19,136 nt of DNA from Caryophanales bacterium UBA6356 (GTDB lineage: Bacteria; Bacillota_I; Bacilli_A; RFN20; CAG-826), in contig DJRQ01000009.1 of NCBI GenBank assembly GCA_002440125.1, forward strand, positions 1 through 19,136, written 5' to 3'. The position numbers were made by a program, and so were the translations under genes. The notes below the pieces were generated by a model, which saw only the letters and a list, made by a program, of their open reading frames with translations, did no database searches and had not been told where the DNA came from. Below are positions 1 to 7,636 of this stretch, piece by piece (positions within the stretch are counted from its first letter, which is position 1; each line of letters starts with the position of its first letter).

Positions 1-38
1 AAAAAGAAGCGAATTCTTAATATCCCAACCAGGAAACG

Positions 39-47
39 TGCTATGAT
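39..47 (+). promoter_or_regulatory. Extended -10 promoter of the thiT unit
   Basis: TG at 39-40, one base, then TATGAT at 42-47 form an extended -10 element just upstream of the TPP riboswitch. No good -35 hexamer is visible (TTAATA near 17-22 is weak), as is common for extended -10 promoters. Transcription would start near 54, a few bases before the aptamer. Confidence 0.6.
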
Positions 48-59
48 ACAACTCGGTCC

Positions 60-152
60 AAAAGACTGGGGGAGCCCTATAAGGCGCTGAGAGGTTACGA
101 AAGAGTAACGACCCCGATACCTGAACTAGGTAATGCTAGCGTAGGAACGACT
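60..152 (+). promoter_or_regulatory. TPP riboswitch (THI element)
   Basis: This stretch matches the thiamine pyrophosphate aptamer. GGGG (69-72) pairs with CCCC (112-115). The conserved CTGAGAGG is at 87-94, followed by a GTTAC/GTAAC helix (95-99 with 105-109), ACCCC at 111-115, ACCTGAACTAGGTAATG at about 119-135, and GCGTAGGAA at 139-147. The CTAG/CTAG pairing (126-129 with 136-139) forms the pyrophosphate-side helix. It lies between a promoter and an intrinsic terminator in front of thiT, so TPP binding should cause early termination and shut down thiamine uptake. Exact P1 boundaries are approximate. Confidence 0.95.
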
Positions 153-169
153 CTTAAAGTTTTCCTTTT

Positions 170-192
170 TCCGCTGGCAAAGCGGATTTTTT
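170..192 (+). terminator. Intrinsic terminator of the TPP riboswitch
   Basis: TCCGCT (170-175) and AGCGGA (181-186) make a 6-bp stem around a GGCAA loop, followed by a run of T (187-192). It sits between the aptamer and the AGGAGG of thiT (201-206), the expected place for the expression platform. An upstream anti-terminator pairing would be needed for ON-state readthrough; I did not resolve it. Confidence 0.85.
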
Positions 193-211
193 ATTTAAAA
201 AGGAGGTTTTT

Positions 212-850
212 ATGAAATCCTTGTTCAACATCAAAATCATCGCCGAAATCGCCATTTTCGCCGCGATTGGCTATGTGCTTGATCTTTGCGCCGGCGCTTA
301 TAGCGCGTCGCTTTTCCCAAGCGGCGGATCCATCGGCATCGCCCTTGTCGCCGTCTTTATCGTTTCCTTTCGAAGAGGCCCGGTAGCGGGCATCCTTACT
401 GGACTTATCATGGGCTTGCTTGATTTGGCTGATGGGTTTTACGCTATCGCGGGCGAATGGTGGAAAGCTTTTTTACAAGTCGCGCTTGATTATTGGATCG
501 CCTATCCTTTAGCCGGTTTCGCCGGATTCTTCGCTTCTCTTTTTCAAAAGAAGAAAGAATGCGCGGGCGCGAGAGTCTCTCTTGTCGTCGTTGGTTGCTT
601 CTTAGGTGGCTTATTGAAATTTCTTTCCCACTATCTCTCAGGCGTTTTATTTTGGGGCGATGATCCAAGCGCCTTCGCTTGGGGGCTTTCCTTCCTAAAT
701 AAATGGGTTTATTCGCTTCTCTATAACATGGCCTATATGTTGCCATGCATCGTTCTTTCGGGTGGGATAATGGCTCTTGTCGCTTGGAAATATCCAAAGT
801 TTTTGGAAGTTAGCGACAATGAGAAAGAAAGTGTGGAGGTAAAGCAATGA
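212..850 (+). CDS. thiT: Thiamine ECF transporter substrate-binding subunit ThiT
   Basis: Membrane S-component that captures thiamine and hands it to a shared ECF energising module (EcfA/A'/T), which is not in this window. The 212-aa length and about six hydrophobic helices fit the ThiT/YuaJ family. Family stretches are visible: FRRGPVAG (53-60), LDYWIAYPLAG (92-102), FLSHYLSGVLFWG (137-149) and YSLLYN (167-172). By alignment from memory with the Lactococcus protein, D93, H140, W148, Y167 and N172 fall at thiamine-contacting positions. The ATG at 212 has a strong AGGAGG at 201-206. The TPP riboswitch directly upstream independently supports thiamine as the ligand. The stop overlaps the next start (ATGA), so the two genes are translationally coupled. 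Confidence 0.93.
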   Translation: MKSLFNIKIIAEIAIFAAIGYVLDLCAGAYSASLFPSGGSIGIALVAVFIVSFRRGPVAGILTGLIMGLLDLADGFYAIAGEWWKAFLQVALDYWIAYPLAGFAGFFASLFQKKKECAGARVSLVVVGCFLGGLLKFLSHYLSGVLFWGDDPSAFAWGLSFLNKWVYSLLYNMAYMLPCIVLSGGIMALVAWKYPKFLEVSDNEKESVEVKQ

Positions 851-1263
851 AAAAAGCAATCGCGCTCACATTAAGCGGTTTTTATGGTGGCATATGTTTT
901 CTCGTTTATTACATTATAAGCGCTATCAAAGCCACTTCCGGCGATGAATATGGCGCCAGTATCGCCGGTGGAAATAGAGATCTTCTTGTCCTTTCCATTA
1001 TTTTTCTTTTCCTTGGCGCCTATGGTCTTTATTGCCTTCTTTTTGCTCTCAAGAAAAAAACCGAAAATCCTTGCTATTTCCCTTTCCTTTTGATGTCTAT
1101 TGGCGCAATCGGATTCTTCTATTTTCTGGGAGTTGCTATTTCAAACGGACAAGAGGGTGTCTCGCTAGCAAAGCCTCTCCTCTTCTCTATCTTTTTCCTT
1201 ATTCCCCTCGGCATAGGAATTTGGGATTTAAGAACGAAAGTTAAGAAATCTTCCAATTCATAG
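847..1263 (+). CDS. Unrecognised four-helix membrane protein in the thiT operon
   Basis: 138 aa with four predicted membrane segments at about 4-27, 46-68, 77-98 and 108-127, short loops and a basic C-terminal tail. I do not recognise the family. It starts inside the thiT stop (ATGA, 847-850) and has no promoter of its own, so it should be under TPP riboswitch control. That context suggests, but does not prove, a role in vitamin uptake or export. No ATPase or catalytic motif is visible. Its last 23 bases overlap the end of the convergent ung gene. Confidence 0.7.
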   Translation: MKKAIALTLSGFYGGICFLVYYIISAIKATSGDEYGASIAGGNRDLLVLSIIFLFLGAYGLYCLLFALKKKTENPCYFPFLLMSIGAIGFFYFLGVAISNGQEGVSLAKPLLFSIFFLIPLGIGIWDLRTKVKKSSNS

Positions 1264-1906
1264 GATCTAAACCGTTTTCAATAAGGAAATCATTCGCTTT
1301 TGAAAAGAGATGCATCCCAAACCATCCACCATGGCTAAGAGCCAAAGGGGAAGGGTGGGATGCTTTTAATATGAGGTGTTTAGGATTATGAACGAAGGTA
1401 GCATAGCGCTTGGCAAAATTCCCCCAAAGCATGAAGACCATCGGGTGAGGGATGGTATCCAAATAGCTTAAGACTGCCGCCATAAAAGAATCGTATTCCT
1501 TGCATTTATGAGAAAGGGGCTTGCCAGCGCGAACGGAAAGATAAGCGTTTAAGAGTAACGCTCCTTGCAAAGCCCAAGGCGTTAAATCCCCATTTTCAAA
1601 GTTCATAGAGATGCCAATGTCTTTCTCAATCTCTTTGTAGATATTCCTAAGGCTGGGTGGAAGATCCAAACCCCGAGGAACGCTAAAGGAAAGCCCCATC
1701 GCCTGACCGGGATTGGAATAAGGATCTTGCCCAATGATAACGACCTTTAAAGAGTCGGGATTCGTTAATTTGAAGGCCTGAAAAAGCATATCGCGAGGAG
1801 GATAAATGGTGAAATTTTCGTATTCTTTGTCCAAAAATCCGTGAAGCGACTTCGCATACGGCTTGTCTTTGATCGAGTCAAAAAAATCTTTCCAATCGCT
1901 TAACAT
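1241..1906 (-). CDS. ung: Uracil-DNA glycosylase, family 1
   Basis: Removes uracil from DNA to start base-excision repair in the cytoplasm. The 221-aa length is normal. Seen: GQDPYS at 59-64 with catalytic Asp61, Tyr63 and Phe74 that would stack on uracil, LLLN ending at Asn120 (uracil recognition), and HPSPL at 184-188 with the catalytic His184. The N-terminal stretch aligns from residue 1 with known Ung proteins (TIYPP at about 33-37), which fixes the ATG at 1906. Unusual: the His that usually follows DPY is Ser64, although non-His residues occur there in some Ung lineages. No Shine-Dalgarno; a TATAAT lies 8 nt before the ATG. The gene is convergent with, and overlaps, the thiT-operon membrane protein. 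Confidence 0.95.
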   Translation of the reverse strand: MLSDWKDFFDSIKDKPYAKSLHGFLDKEYENFTIYPPRDMLFQAFKLTNPDSLKVVIIGQDPYSNPGQAMGLSFSVPRGLDLPPSLRNIYKEIEKDIGISMNFENGDLTPWALQGALLLNAYLSVRAGKPLSHKCKEYDSFMAAVLSYLDTIPHPMVFMLWGNFAKRYATFVHNPKHLILKASHPSPLALSHGGWFGMHLFSKANDFLIENGLDPMNWKIS

Positions 1907-1914
1907 CGTTTTTC

Positions 1915-1947
1915 ATTATAAAAGAAATTCCGAAAGAGGTTTATAAT
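1915..1947. promoter_or_regulatory. Face-to-face promoters of ung and the first glycosyltransferase
   Basis: The 52 bp between the two divergent ATGs hold two perfect -10 boxes. TATAAT on the minus strand (1920-1915) lies 8 nt before the ung ATG, and TATAAT on the plus strand (1942-1947) lies 11 nt before the glycosyltransferase ATG at 1959. Each -35 position would fall on the other promoter's -10, and neither has a good -35 sequence. No Shine-Dalgarno fits between box and start on either side, so both transcripts would be leaderless or nearly so. Confidence 0.55.
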
Positions 1948-1958
1948 TGCCTTTGAAA

Positions 1959-3059
1959 ATGAAGATTTTGTGGCTTTTTAACCATCCAGCCCCTTATAAA
2001 GTGGACTTCTTTAATGAGCTTGGGAAGAAAACGAATTTAACGGTGCTATTCGAAAGAGCTTCCGAAAGCGACCGCAATCGTCTTTTTTACCATAGTAAGG
2101 CAACTCACTTTAAGCCTGTTTTTCTAAAGAGCATCTCTTTAGGATCCCGCAACAACATCGCTTCGGGCTTTCTACCTTTCTTAAGAGATAGAACCTATGA
2201 CATCATCGTCATCAACGGATGGTCTTCTTTCACCGAAATGAAAGCGATTCGTTACCTTAAAAAACGAAAAATCCCCTATGTTTTCGCGATAAATGGTGGA
2301 ATAGTGCCAAAGAAAGAATCCTTCTGGAAAAGAAAGCTCAAAACCAAAATGATCGGCGGGGCAAACAATTATTTGTGCCCTGATCTCGAAAGCGAAGAGT
2401 ATCTCCTCCATTATGGAGGAGCTAAAGATGCCATCGCCCTTTTCCCTTATAGCACCCTTTTTGAAAAAGAAATATTGGAAAAACCTTTAAGCGAGGAGGA
2501 GAAAGAAGAAAGAAAAAAGAAGCTTGGCCTTCCAGCCAAGCCTATCTATATTGCTGTCGGAGCCTTTATCGAACGTAAGAACATCTCCTTCCTGCTTTCC
2601 GATATTTGGACTCATGTCTCTAAAGAGAAAGAGCTTTTCCTTATCGGGGAAGGGCCATTGAAGGAAGCATATTCCGAAATCATAAAAGAAAAAAGCCTCA
2701 AGAACGTCCATCTTTTGCCCTTCCAATCAAAGGAGAAGATACTCGACTATTTAAGCGTTTCGGAAATGTCGCTTTTTCTTACCAAAGAGGACATCTATGG
2801 ACATGTTGTGAACGAGTCTCTTTCCCAGGGATGCCCTGTTTTGGGAAGCGATTGCTCGAATGCCGCAAAGCACCTCATCAAGAATGGCGAAGACGGTTAT
2901 GTTTTCCCTTTGAGAGATAAGAACGACTTTGTCGCTATTTTGGAAAAAGAAATTCCTTTTTCGATGCGCCTAGAAGCCATTCGGGTTGCCAAGGAAAACA
3001 CTTTGGAAAAAATGGCTTTGACCCATCTTTCCTTCTTTGAAAGGATCCTTTCCAAATGA
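1959..3059 (+). CDS. GT4-type (GT-B fold) glycosyltransferase
   Basis: 366-aa cytoplasmic glycosyltransferase, likely transferring a sugar from a nucleotide-sugar donor onto a lipid-linked glycan. The C-terminal Rossmann domain has IAVGAFIERKN (198-208), FLIGEGPLKEA (227-237) and the donor-site acid pair D278-x7-E286 followed by SQGCPVLGSD, which corresponds to the EX7E motif of GT4 enzymes. The N-terminus MKILWLFNHPAPYKVDFF is a typical acceptor-domain start. I chose the ATG at 1959 over an in-frame TTG at 1947 because the TTG overlaps a TATAAT box. The stop overlaps the next glycosyltransferase by ATGA, so the two are an operon. Sugar specificity cannot be read from the sequence. Confidence 0.87.
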   Translation: MKILWLFNHPAPYKVDFFNELGKKTNLTVLFERASESDRNRLFYHSKATHFKPVFLKSISLGSRNNIASGFLPFLRDRTYDIIVINGWSSFTEMKAIRYLKKRKIPYVFAINGGIVPKKESFWKRKLKTKMIGGANNYLCPDLESEEYLLHYGGAKDAIALFPYSTLFEKEILEKPLSEEEKEERKKKLGLPAKPIYIAVGAFIERKNISFLLSDIWTHVSKEKELFLIGEGPLKEAYSEIIKEKSLKNVHLLPFQSKEKILDYLSVSEMSLFLTKEDIYGHVVNESLSQGCPVLGSDCSNAAKHLIKNGEDGYVFPLRDKNDFVAILEKEIPFSMRLEAIRVAKENTLEKMALTHLSFFERILSK

Positions 3060-4186
3060 AAAAGATTCTTTATCTAACCACCGCCCTCGAGGAGAAGGAT
3101 TACGATTATTACCTGAAACACGGCTACCCCATCTCCAACCCCTCGAATCAAAACTTCCATTCCAATGCCATTAGCGCCCTCAAGAAAGAATATGAGGTAC
3201 TCGCTTTGACGCTTGTTCCTTTTGAAACAAAGTCCATAAGACCAATCGACAATTCGACGCATATCTATATCGAGCACCCAAGGAACATCATCCAAAAGAT
3301 TCTGGCGCTTCAAGAGCTCAAAGAAGAAATCAAAGCACTTCCAAAAGATTTTAGCGCCATCATCTATGACCCCTTAAACGAAGCTCTTTCCCGTATGAGC
3401 AGCTATGCCAAAAAGATATTAGAAGTCCCTCGTTTCGCCTTTTTAACAGATAATCCCTTCAATATCACATCGATGAGTATCCATAAGGCAAGAACATTGA
3501 TTTCTTTAGTTCGTTCTTCCGAGGGAGCCATCTCCCTTACCTCAAAACTTCTTGAAATCTATGGGCTAAAAGAAAAACCCCATGAAATCATCGAAGGTTT
3601 AGCCATCCCTAGCAAGAGCAAGCCTTATCAAAGCGAAAGACCCTACTTTTATTTCGGCGGAACCCTTTTAGAGAAATATGGCGTAAAACTACTCATCGAA
3701 GCCTTTCAAAAGGCGAACCTCGAAAACCTAGATCTCTATATCGCCGGACATCGAAAAGAAGAGCTTCCCATCTCCAAAAACGTTCATTTCTTAGGACAGG
3801 TGACCAAAGAAGAAAATGCCGCTTATCAAAAGGGCGCCTACGCCGTTATCAATCCTCGTCCTTTTTCGAAGAAGCTCGACGCCGAAAGCATTCCTTCCAA
3901 AATGTTCGAATACATCGCTAACGCAAATCGCGTCATCTCCACCAAAAACACCTTCTTCGAAAAGAATTTCACCAATGACATTATGTGGATTGGAGAGGGT
4001 AATACCGATGATTTTTCGATTTTCTTCGATAATTTAAAGCGGAATGGTCTTTCTTCCATCCCTTTGTTAGACCCTTTTCAAAAACAAAAGTTCCTCTCCC
4101 TTTACGGAGAGAGCTCCTTCAACAAGAAGATTACTTCTTTGCTGGATTCGCTTCCCGAATCAGATTGCTTTCAATATTGTCCATAA
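3056..4186 (+). CDS. Glycosyltransferase, GT-B fold (GT4-like)
   Basis: 376 aa. The C-terminal half has the GT-B donor domain: YFYFGGTLLEKYG (197-209), DLYIAGHRKEE (226-236), VHFLGQV (243-249) and IPSKMFEYIANANRVIST (279-296), the last resembling the loop that in related enzymes contacts the donor and ends in a strongly conserved turn. The N-terminal half is divergent. It starts in the ATGA overlap with the preceding glycosyltransferase, so the two enzymes are probably made in a fixed ratio and act in the same pathway. Its 3' end overlaps the convergent WbuB-like gene by 56 bp, so both proteins' last 18 or so residues share DNA. Donor and acceptor are unknown. Confidence 0.8.
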   Translation: MKKILYLTTALEEKDYDYYLKHGYPISNPSNQNFHSNAISALKKEYEVLALTLVPFETKSIRPIDNSTHIYIEHPRNIIQKILALQELKEEIKALPKDFSAIIYDPLNEALSRMSSYAKKILEVPRFAFLTDNPFNITSMSIHKARTLISLVRSSEGAISLTSKLLEIYGLKEKPHEIIEGLAIPSKSKPYQSERPYFYFGGTLLEKYGVKLLIEAFQKANLENLDLYIAGHRKEELPISKNVHFLGQVTKEENAAYQKGAYAVINPRPFSKKLDAESIPSKMFEYIANANRVISTKNTFFEKNFTNDIMWIGEGNTDDFSIFFDNLKRNGLSSIPLLDPFQKQKFLSLYGESSFNKKITSLLDSLPESDCFQYCP

Positions 4187-5333
4187 GCTTCTTGAAAGAG
4201 AGATTTTCTTGATAATATCTACGATTCCTTTCGCCCATCTCGAAAAGAGCCGTTTCATCAAGCGTTTGAGCTTTTTTAAGAGCGTCCAAGACGCTTTCTT
4301 TGTTCGGCTCGATTAAGAAAGAACCTTGGGCTTTTAGAAGCATATCGGCGCCTCCTTTCCCGATAGAAGCCAAAATCGGCCTCCCATCTTCCAAAGAGGA
4401 AAGAAGTTTTGTCGGTATTGTCATAGAAACATAATCGTCCCCTTGTTCTAGCGAAACGACATTCATAAAAGCGTTTCTCTTATAAGGTGACGCTTCATCT
4501 TGAGAGAGGTGCCCCAAGAAAAAAACTTTATCTTCTAGCTTAAGAGCATGGACGAGCGCTTCCATCTTTTCTTTTTCGCTTCCTTCGCCAATGATGTAGA
4601 AACGATAAGGAGTTTCCTTTTCAAGCAAAGAAAAAGCGGCGATAAAAGGGGCTAAATTTTGCACTCTTCCGATATTTCCGCAATAGACCAAAGGCTTCTC
4701 CCCTTCCTGGAAGGGATTAGGCAATTCTCGATTGATCTCTTCAATCGGCTGATAAACGAGAACGGAAGGCTTTTCAATTCCTAAAACCTTTTCGAAATAG
4801 TCTTTAAAACCCGGAGAGGAAAGAAAAAACAGATCGGCTTCGTCATAGATTCTCTTAGAAAGACGAAAGAGGTATTTGTAGAGCAAGGTTCCTTTTTTCG
4901 TAATGCCAGCGGCAAGCACGCTTTCGGGCCATAAGTCAAAAACGTGGATAACATAAGGAATATTTCTTCTTTTTTTGAAAACACGCACTCCTTCCAAAGA
5001 CAATATCGGCGAAAAATTAAAGCCGTACACCAAATCGTATGGAGCGTCGCATTTCTTTAGAAACCGTTTGGAATTGACCCAAAAAGAGAGATAGTTAAGA
5101 ACCAAGGAAAGAATCCCTTTTTTTCTTTTATGGAGTTTCACGCGATGGATGTTCACGCCATTACGGGTTTCATTATCGATAGAATCGTACTCTTTCGGAG
5201 GCTCTTTGAAGCCATAATTGGGTTTTCCAGTGAGAACATCGACCGTATGTCCCCTCTTGGCGAGCTCTTCGGCAATCAAAGTGCTTGGAAAAGATTCGGG
5301 ATAATAGTATTGGGAAATTAATAAAATTCGCAT
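4131..5333 (-). CDS. WbuB-like GT4 glycosyltransferase
   Basis: 400-aa glycosyltransferase close to the WbuB group (amino-sugar transferases of O-antigen and capsule loci). Seen: N-terminal MRILLISQYYYPE with LAKRGHTVDVLTG, VFDLWPES at 131-138 (hallmark of the group), VYCGNIGRVQNLAPF at 216-230, FYIIGEGSEKEKME around 245-258, and IPTKLLSSLEDGRPIL near 305-320. The ATG at 5333 begins the usual N-terminus. A TAAAAT box lies 9 nt upstream and no convincing Shine-Dalgarno is present. It is divergent from the ATP-grasp gene and convergent with the glycosyltransferase at 3056-4186. The exact sugar is not inferable. Confidence 0.88.
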   Translation of the reverse strand: MRILLISQYYYPESFPSTLIAEELAKRGHTVDVLTGKPNYGFKEPPKEYDSIDNETRNGVNIHRVKLHKRKKGILSLVLNYLSFWVNSKRFLKKCDAPYDLVYGFNFSPILSLEGVRVFKKRRNIPYVIHVFDLWPESVLAAGITKKGTLLYKYLFRLSKRIYDEADLFFLSSPGFKDYFEKVLGIEKPSVLVYQPIEEINRELPNPFQEGEKPLVYCGNIGRVQNLAPFIAAFSLLEKETPYRFYIIGEGSEKEKMEALVHALKLEDKVFFLGHLSQDEASPYKRNAFMNVVSLEQGDDYVSMTIPTKLLSSLEDGRPILASIGKGGADMLLKAQGSFLIEPNKESVLDALKKAQTLDETALFEMGERNRRYYQENLSFKKLMDNIESNLIREANPAKK

Positions 5334-5342
5334 CGCTTCTTT

Positions 5343-5348
5343 ATTTTA
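5343..5348 (-). promoter_or_regulatory. Putative -10 box of the WbuB-like gene
   Basis: TAAAAT on the minus strand, followed by AAAGAAGCG (9 nt) and then the ATG at 5333. No clear -35 hexamer lies upstream. Same close box-to-ATG layout as ung, the first glycosyltransferase, the ATP-grasp gene and the ROK gene. Confidence 0.4.
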
Positions 5349-5407
5349 TTCCTAAACTCAAAGAAGAAGAAGATTTTGATTTGCTCCTTCCTCCACTTAA
5401 AAACGTT

Positions 5408-5413
5408 TATAAT
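5408..5413 (+). promoter_or_regulatory. Putative -10 box of the TupA-like gene
   Basis: A perfect TATAAT, then 10 nt without a Shine-Dalgarno, then the ATG at 5424. It overlaps an earlier in-frame ATG (5412), which argues for 5424 as the start. A leaderless or near-leaderless mRNA is implied. Confidence 0.5.
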
Positions 5414-5423
5414 GATTGTTGCA

Positions 5424-6338
5424 ATGTTAGCGAAACGACTTCACGAAAATAAGGGGAAACGGTTTTTAGCGACACTCGTTAGAAAACCCATCCAATTTCT
5501 TTCCCCCGTTTCCTATGTAAAATTCCAATATAAATACATCACCCACCATAAGCTCAATTTGAAGAATCCTCTCCGTTACACGGAAAAGCTTCAATACCTC
5601 CGTCTTTTCGTATATCCGAAAATGGACGAAGTCTCTCGCTTAGCTTCGCGCGATGGCGCAAGGGAGTACTTAAAAGAAAAAGGATACGAAAACCTTCTTA
5701 TTCCTTCCTTAGGCGTCTACGATTCTTTTGAAGAAATCCCTTTTGAGACATTCCCCAACAGCTTTGTTTTGAAGTGCACACACGCTTCGGGATGGAACGA
5801 GATCGTCAAAGATAAATCCCATTGGGATCAAGAGAAGACAAAAAAGAAATTTCATAAATGGCTTCGAAGCGATTATGGCAAGAAGACAACCGAGCCCCAC
5901 TATAGCAAAATAAAGCCAAGGATTTTGGTGGAACAATATATAGGAGAAAAAGACGCCTTACCAACCGAATACAAAATACACGTCTATAATGGCAAGGCGC
6001 GTTACCTTTATGTCGTAACGGGGCGAGGAAAGGATATCCGTTATAACCACTATTACATCGATTGGACCCCTTGCGATGGGGCTCAATTCAATGGGTGGCA
6101 AAAGGCGGATTATCCATTAAAAAAGCCAAATAACCTTGCAGAAATGGCTCGTATTGCGGAAAAGCTCGCCGAGCCCTTTCCTTTTGTAAGAGTCGATCTT
6201 TACGATATCGATGGCAAAATCTACTTTGGCGAAATGACTTTTACCCCTGCCAAAGGAACTCTTATTTTCGACGATGATGAGGTTGATTTTGAGCAAGGGA
6301 AATGGCTCGATATCACTAAAGAAATCAAAACGAATTAG
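5424..6338 (+). CDS. TupA-like ATP-grasp protein of a polysaccharide locus
   Basis: 304 aa, matching the TupA-like ATP-grasp family, which is usually annotated near glycosyltransferases and named after TupA of teichuronopeptide (polymer-linked polyglutamate/glucuronate) synthesis. Seen: LNLKNPLRYTEKLQYLRLF (44-62), LLIPSLGVYDSFEEIPF (91-107), FVLKCTHASGWNEIVKD (114-130; ATP-grasp lysine and glycine-rich loop), PRILVEQYI (165-173), EYKIHVYNGKARYL (182-195), and FPFVRVDLYDIDGKIYFGEMTF (252-273) carrying the metal-binding acids near D258 and E270. The enzyme would use ATP to join a carboxylate to an amine, plausibly an amino acid onto a glycan. Earlier TTG and ATG codons in frame lie on or before the TATAAT box and were not chosen. 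Its stop interlocks with the stop of the convergent lipoprotein gene. Confidence 0.85.
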   Translation: MLAKRLHENKGKRFLATLVRKPIQFLSPVSYVKFQYKYITHHKLNLKNPLRYTEKLQYLRLFVYPKMDEVSRLASRDGAREYLKEKGYENLLIPSLGVYDSFEEIPFETFPNSFVLKCTHASGWNEIVKDKSHWDQEKTKKKFHKWLRSDYGKKTTEPHYSKIKPRILVEQYIGEKDALPTEYKIHVYNGKARYLYVVTGRGKDIRYNHYYIDWTPCDGAQFNGWQKADYPLKKPNNLAEMARIAEKLAEPFPFVRVDLYDIDGKIYFGEMTFTPAKGTLIFDDDEVDFEQGKWLDITKEIKTN

Positions 6339-7636
6339 TTCCAAGAAGAATTCGGAAACATCACTTCATAAAGAAGCAAGCCGAATTGGTAGTCCGTCGT
6401 TTTTGGCATTTCGCTCGCTATTTTCCCAGTGCAATTGCTAAAGCGATCTTCGAAATTATCGTAATGAATGCCAATGCCACTGATACCTTGAGGATCTAAG
6501 CCAACATCAGAGAAACGGAATCCAAAAATGGTAGTGCCTTCTCCACCGTGATCCGTCTCCGTTATCGTTTGTTTGCACTTCACTGTCACATAATCGTATT
6601 TGTTTCCATTTCGATAATAGAAATCCACGCTTAAATCGAAAGCGCTTATCCTCGGTTCATTCTGATTATGCCCTCTTCCGCCGACATAGTCGCTTCCGCC
6701 TCGGAAGCTCATCAGGAAATAATCGCCCTCTTTCATCTCTTTGCTATAGAGATTTGTGAAACCATTATTCTCCAAGCAGACAAAAGCCAAGGAATGATAG
6801 CCATCGCAATAGAGTTGGCCATTATAGAGTTTGCTTAAATAGCCGTTCTTAAAGGAATCGTCGACCCGCCCCATAGAATAATAACGGCCGAAAGAAGGAT
6901 TCTTCTTAAAGAAATCGTCATCGCCTAGATCTTTATATCCCGGAACCCAATCGTACATGCTATTCAACGAGACGTTTTTATTCTTTCCATTTTCATCCTT
7001 GACGGTAGCTTCAAAGAGTTCGGGAGCGCCGTTATTAACGCCAGTACGAGTCCCATAAGGAGCTTTAACGACAATAGAGGCCACGCTCGTAAGATAATTC
7101 CACGTTACTTTTAAAGTCGCTTCCCCTTCTCCTTTTATTTCGAGATGGGTGCCGTTCCATACGACAATCGAAGGGTCGCTTGAATAATAGTCGAATTCTT
7201 CTGGCGAAGTGGAAATCTCTTTCGACCCTTCATCGAGAATCTTAGGTGAAAGAGAGACGAAATAATCGCGCCAATACCAAACGAAACCATCTTCTTGCTC
7301 CCCTTCCGCCATAAGAACTTCCCAGCCAGGAACGAGATTAAAGCCGTTAATGCTATCATTGCCACCCGTATAGGCCACTTTATAAACATAGGGGGTATAA
7401 GTGACGCTTCCGACTCCATTATTGGTGCCATTCCAATAGGAGTCGCTTGTCAAAGTAATCTCTTTTTTGAGATGGCCTTTCTTAGCGCCGACTTCATCGT
7501 GATTCATGAAGAAATAATCGGTAAAAGATCCAATCTCATAATCGCCTTCGCGATAAGTCTCGTTTGTTTTTGCGCATGAAGCGAGAAAGGGAAGAAAAAG
7601 AAGGGGTAAATACTTTTTGATTTTTTTGTTATGCAT
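6335..7636 (-). CDS. Lipoprotein with an Ig-like (BIG2-type) region
   Basis: 433 aa with a lipoprotein signal: KKIKKYLPLLFLPFLASC, lipobox L18-A-S-C21, so it is membrane-anchored and faces outward. Residues about 125-193 resemble a bacterial Ig-like (BIG2) domain: FDYYSSDPSIVVWNG (148-162), then GEGEATLKVTW (169-179) and a VKAPYG edge. The remaining two-thirds is rich in aromatic residues and Asn/Gly, as in many surface carbohydrate-binding proteins, but I do not recognise the fold. Its ATG (7636) lies inside the end of the Wzy/WaaL-like gene (8-nt overlap), implying coupled translation and a role on the same glycan. Function is inferred only from position. Confidence 0.7.
   Translation of the reverse strand: MHNKKIKKYLPLLFLPFLASCAKTNETYREGDYEIGSFTDYFFMNHDEVGAKKGHLKKEITLTSDSYWNGTNNGVGSVTYTPYVYKVAYTGGNDSINGFNLVPGWEVLMAEGEQEDGFVWYWRDYFVSLSPKILDEGSKEISTSPEEFDYYSSDPSIVVWNGTHLEIKGEGEATLKVTWNYLTSVASIVVKAPYGTRTGVNNGAPELFEATVKDENGKNKNVSLNSMYDWVPGYKDLGDDDFFKKNPSFGRYYSMGRVDDSFKNGYLSKLYNGQLYCDGYHSLAFVCLENNGFTNLYSKEMKEGDYFLMSFRGGSDYVGGRGHNQNEPRISAFDLSVDFYYRNGNKYDYVTVKCKQTITETDHGGEGTTIFGFRFSDVGLDPQGISGIGIHYDNFEDRFSNCTGKIASEMPKTTDYQFGLLLYEVMFPNSSWN

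Noticed and set aside
1947..1958. TTG start for the first glycosyltransferase
   Set aside because: The codon overlaps the last base of a perfect TATAAT box; the ATG at 1959 begins a typical N-terminus.
5376..5423. Longer start for the TupA-like protein
   Set aside because: The extension runs through the TATAAT box, begins with TTG and has no ribosome binding site.
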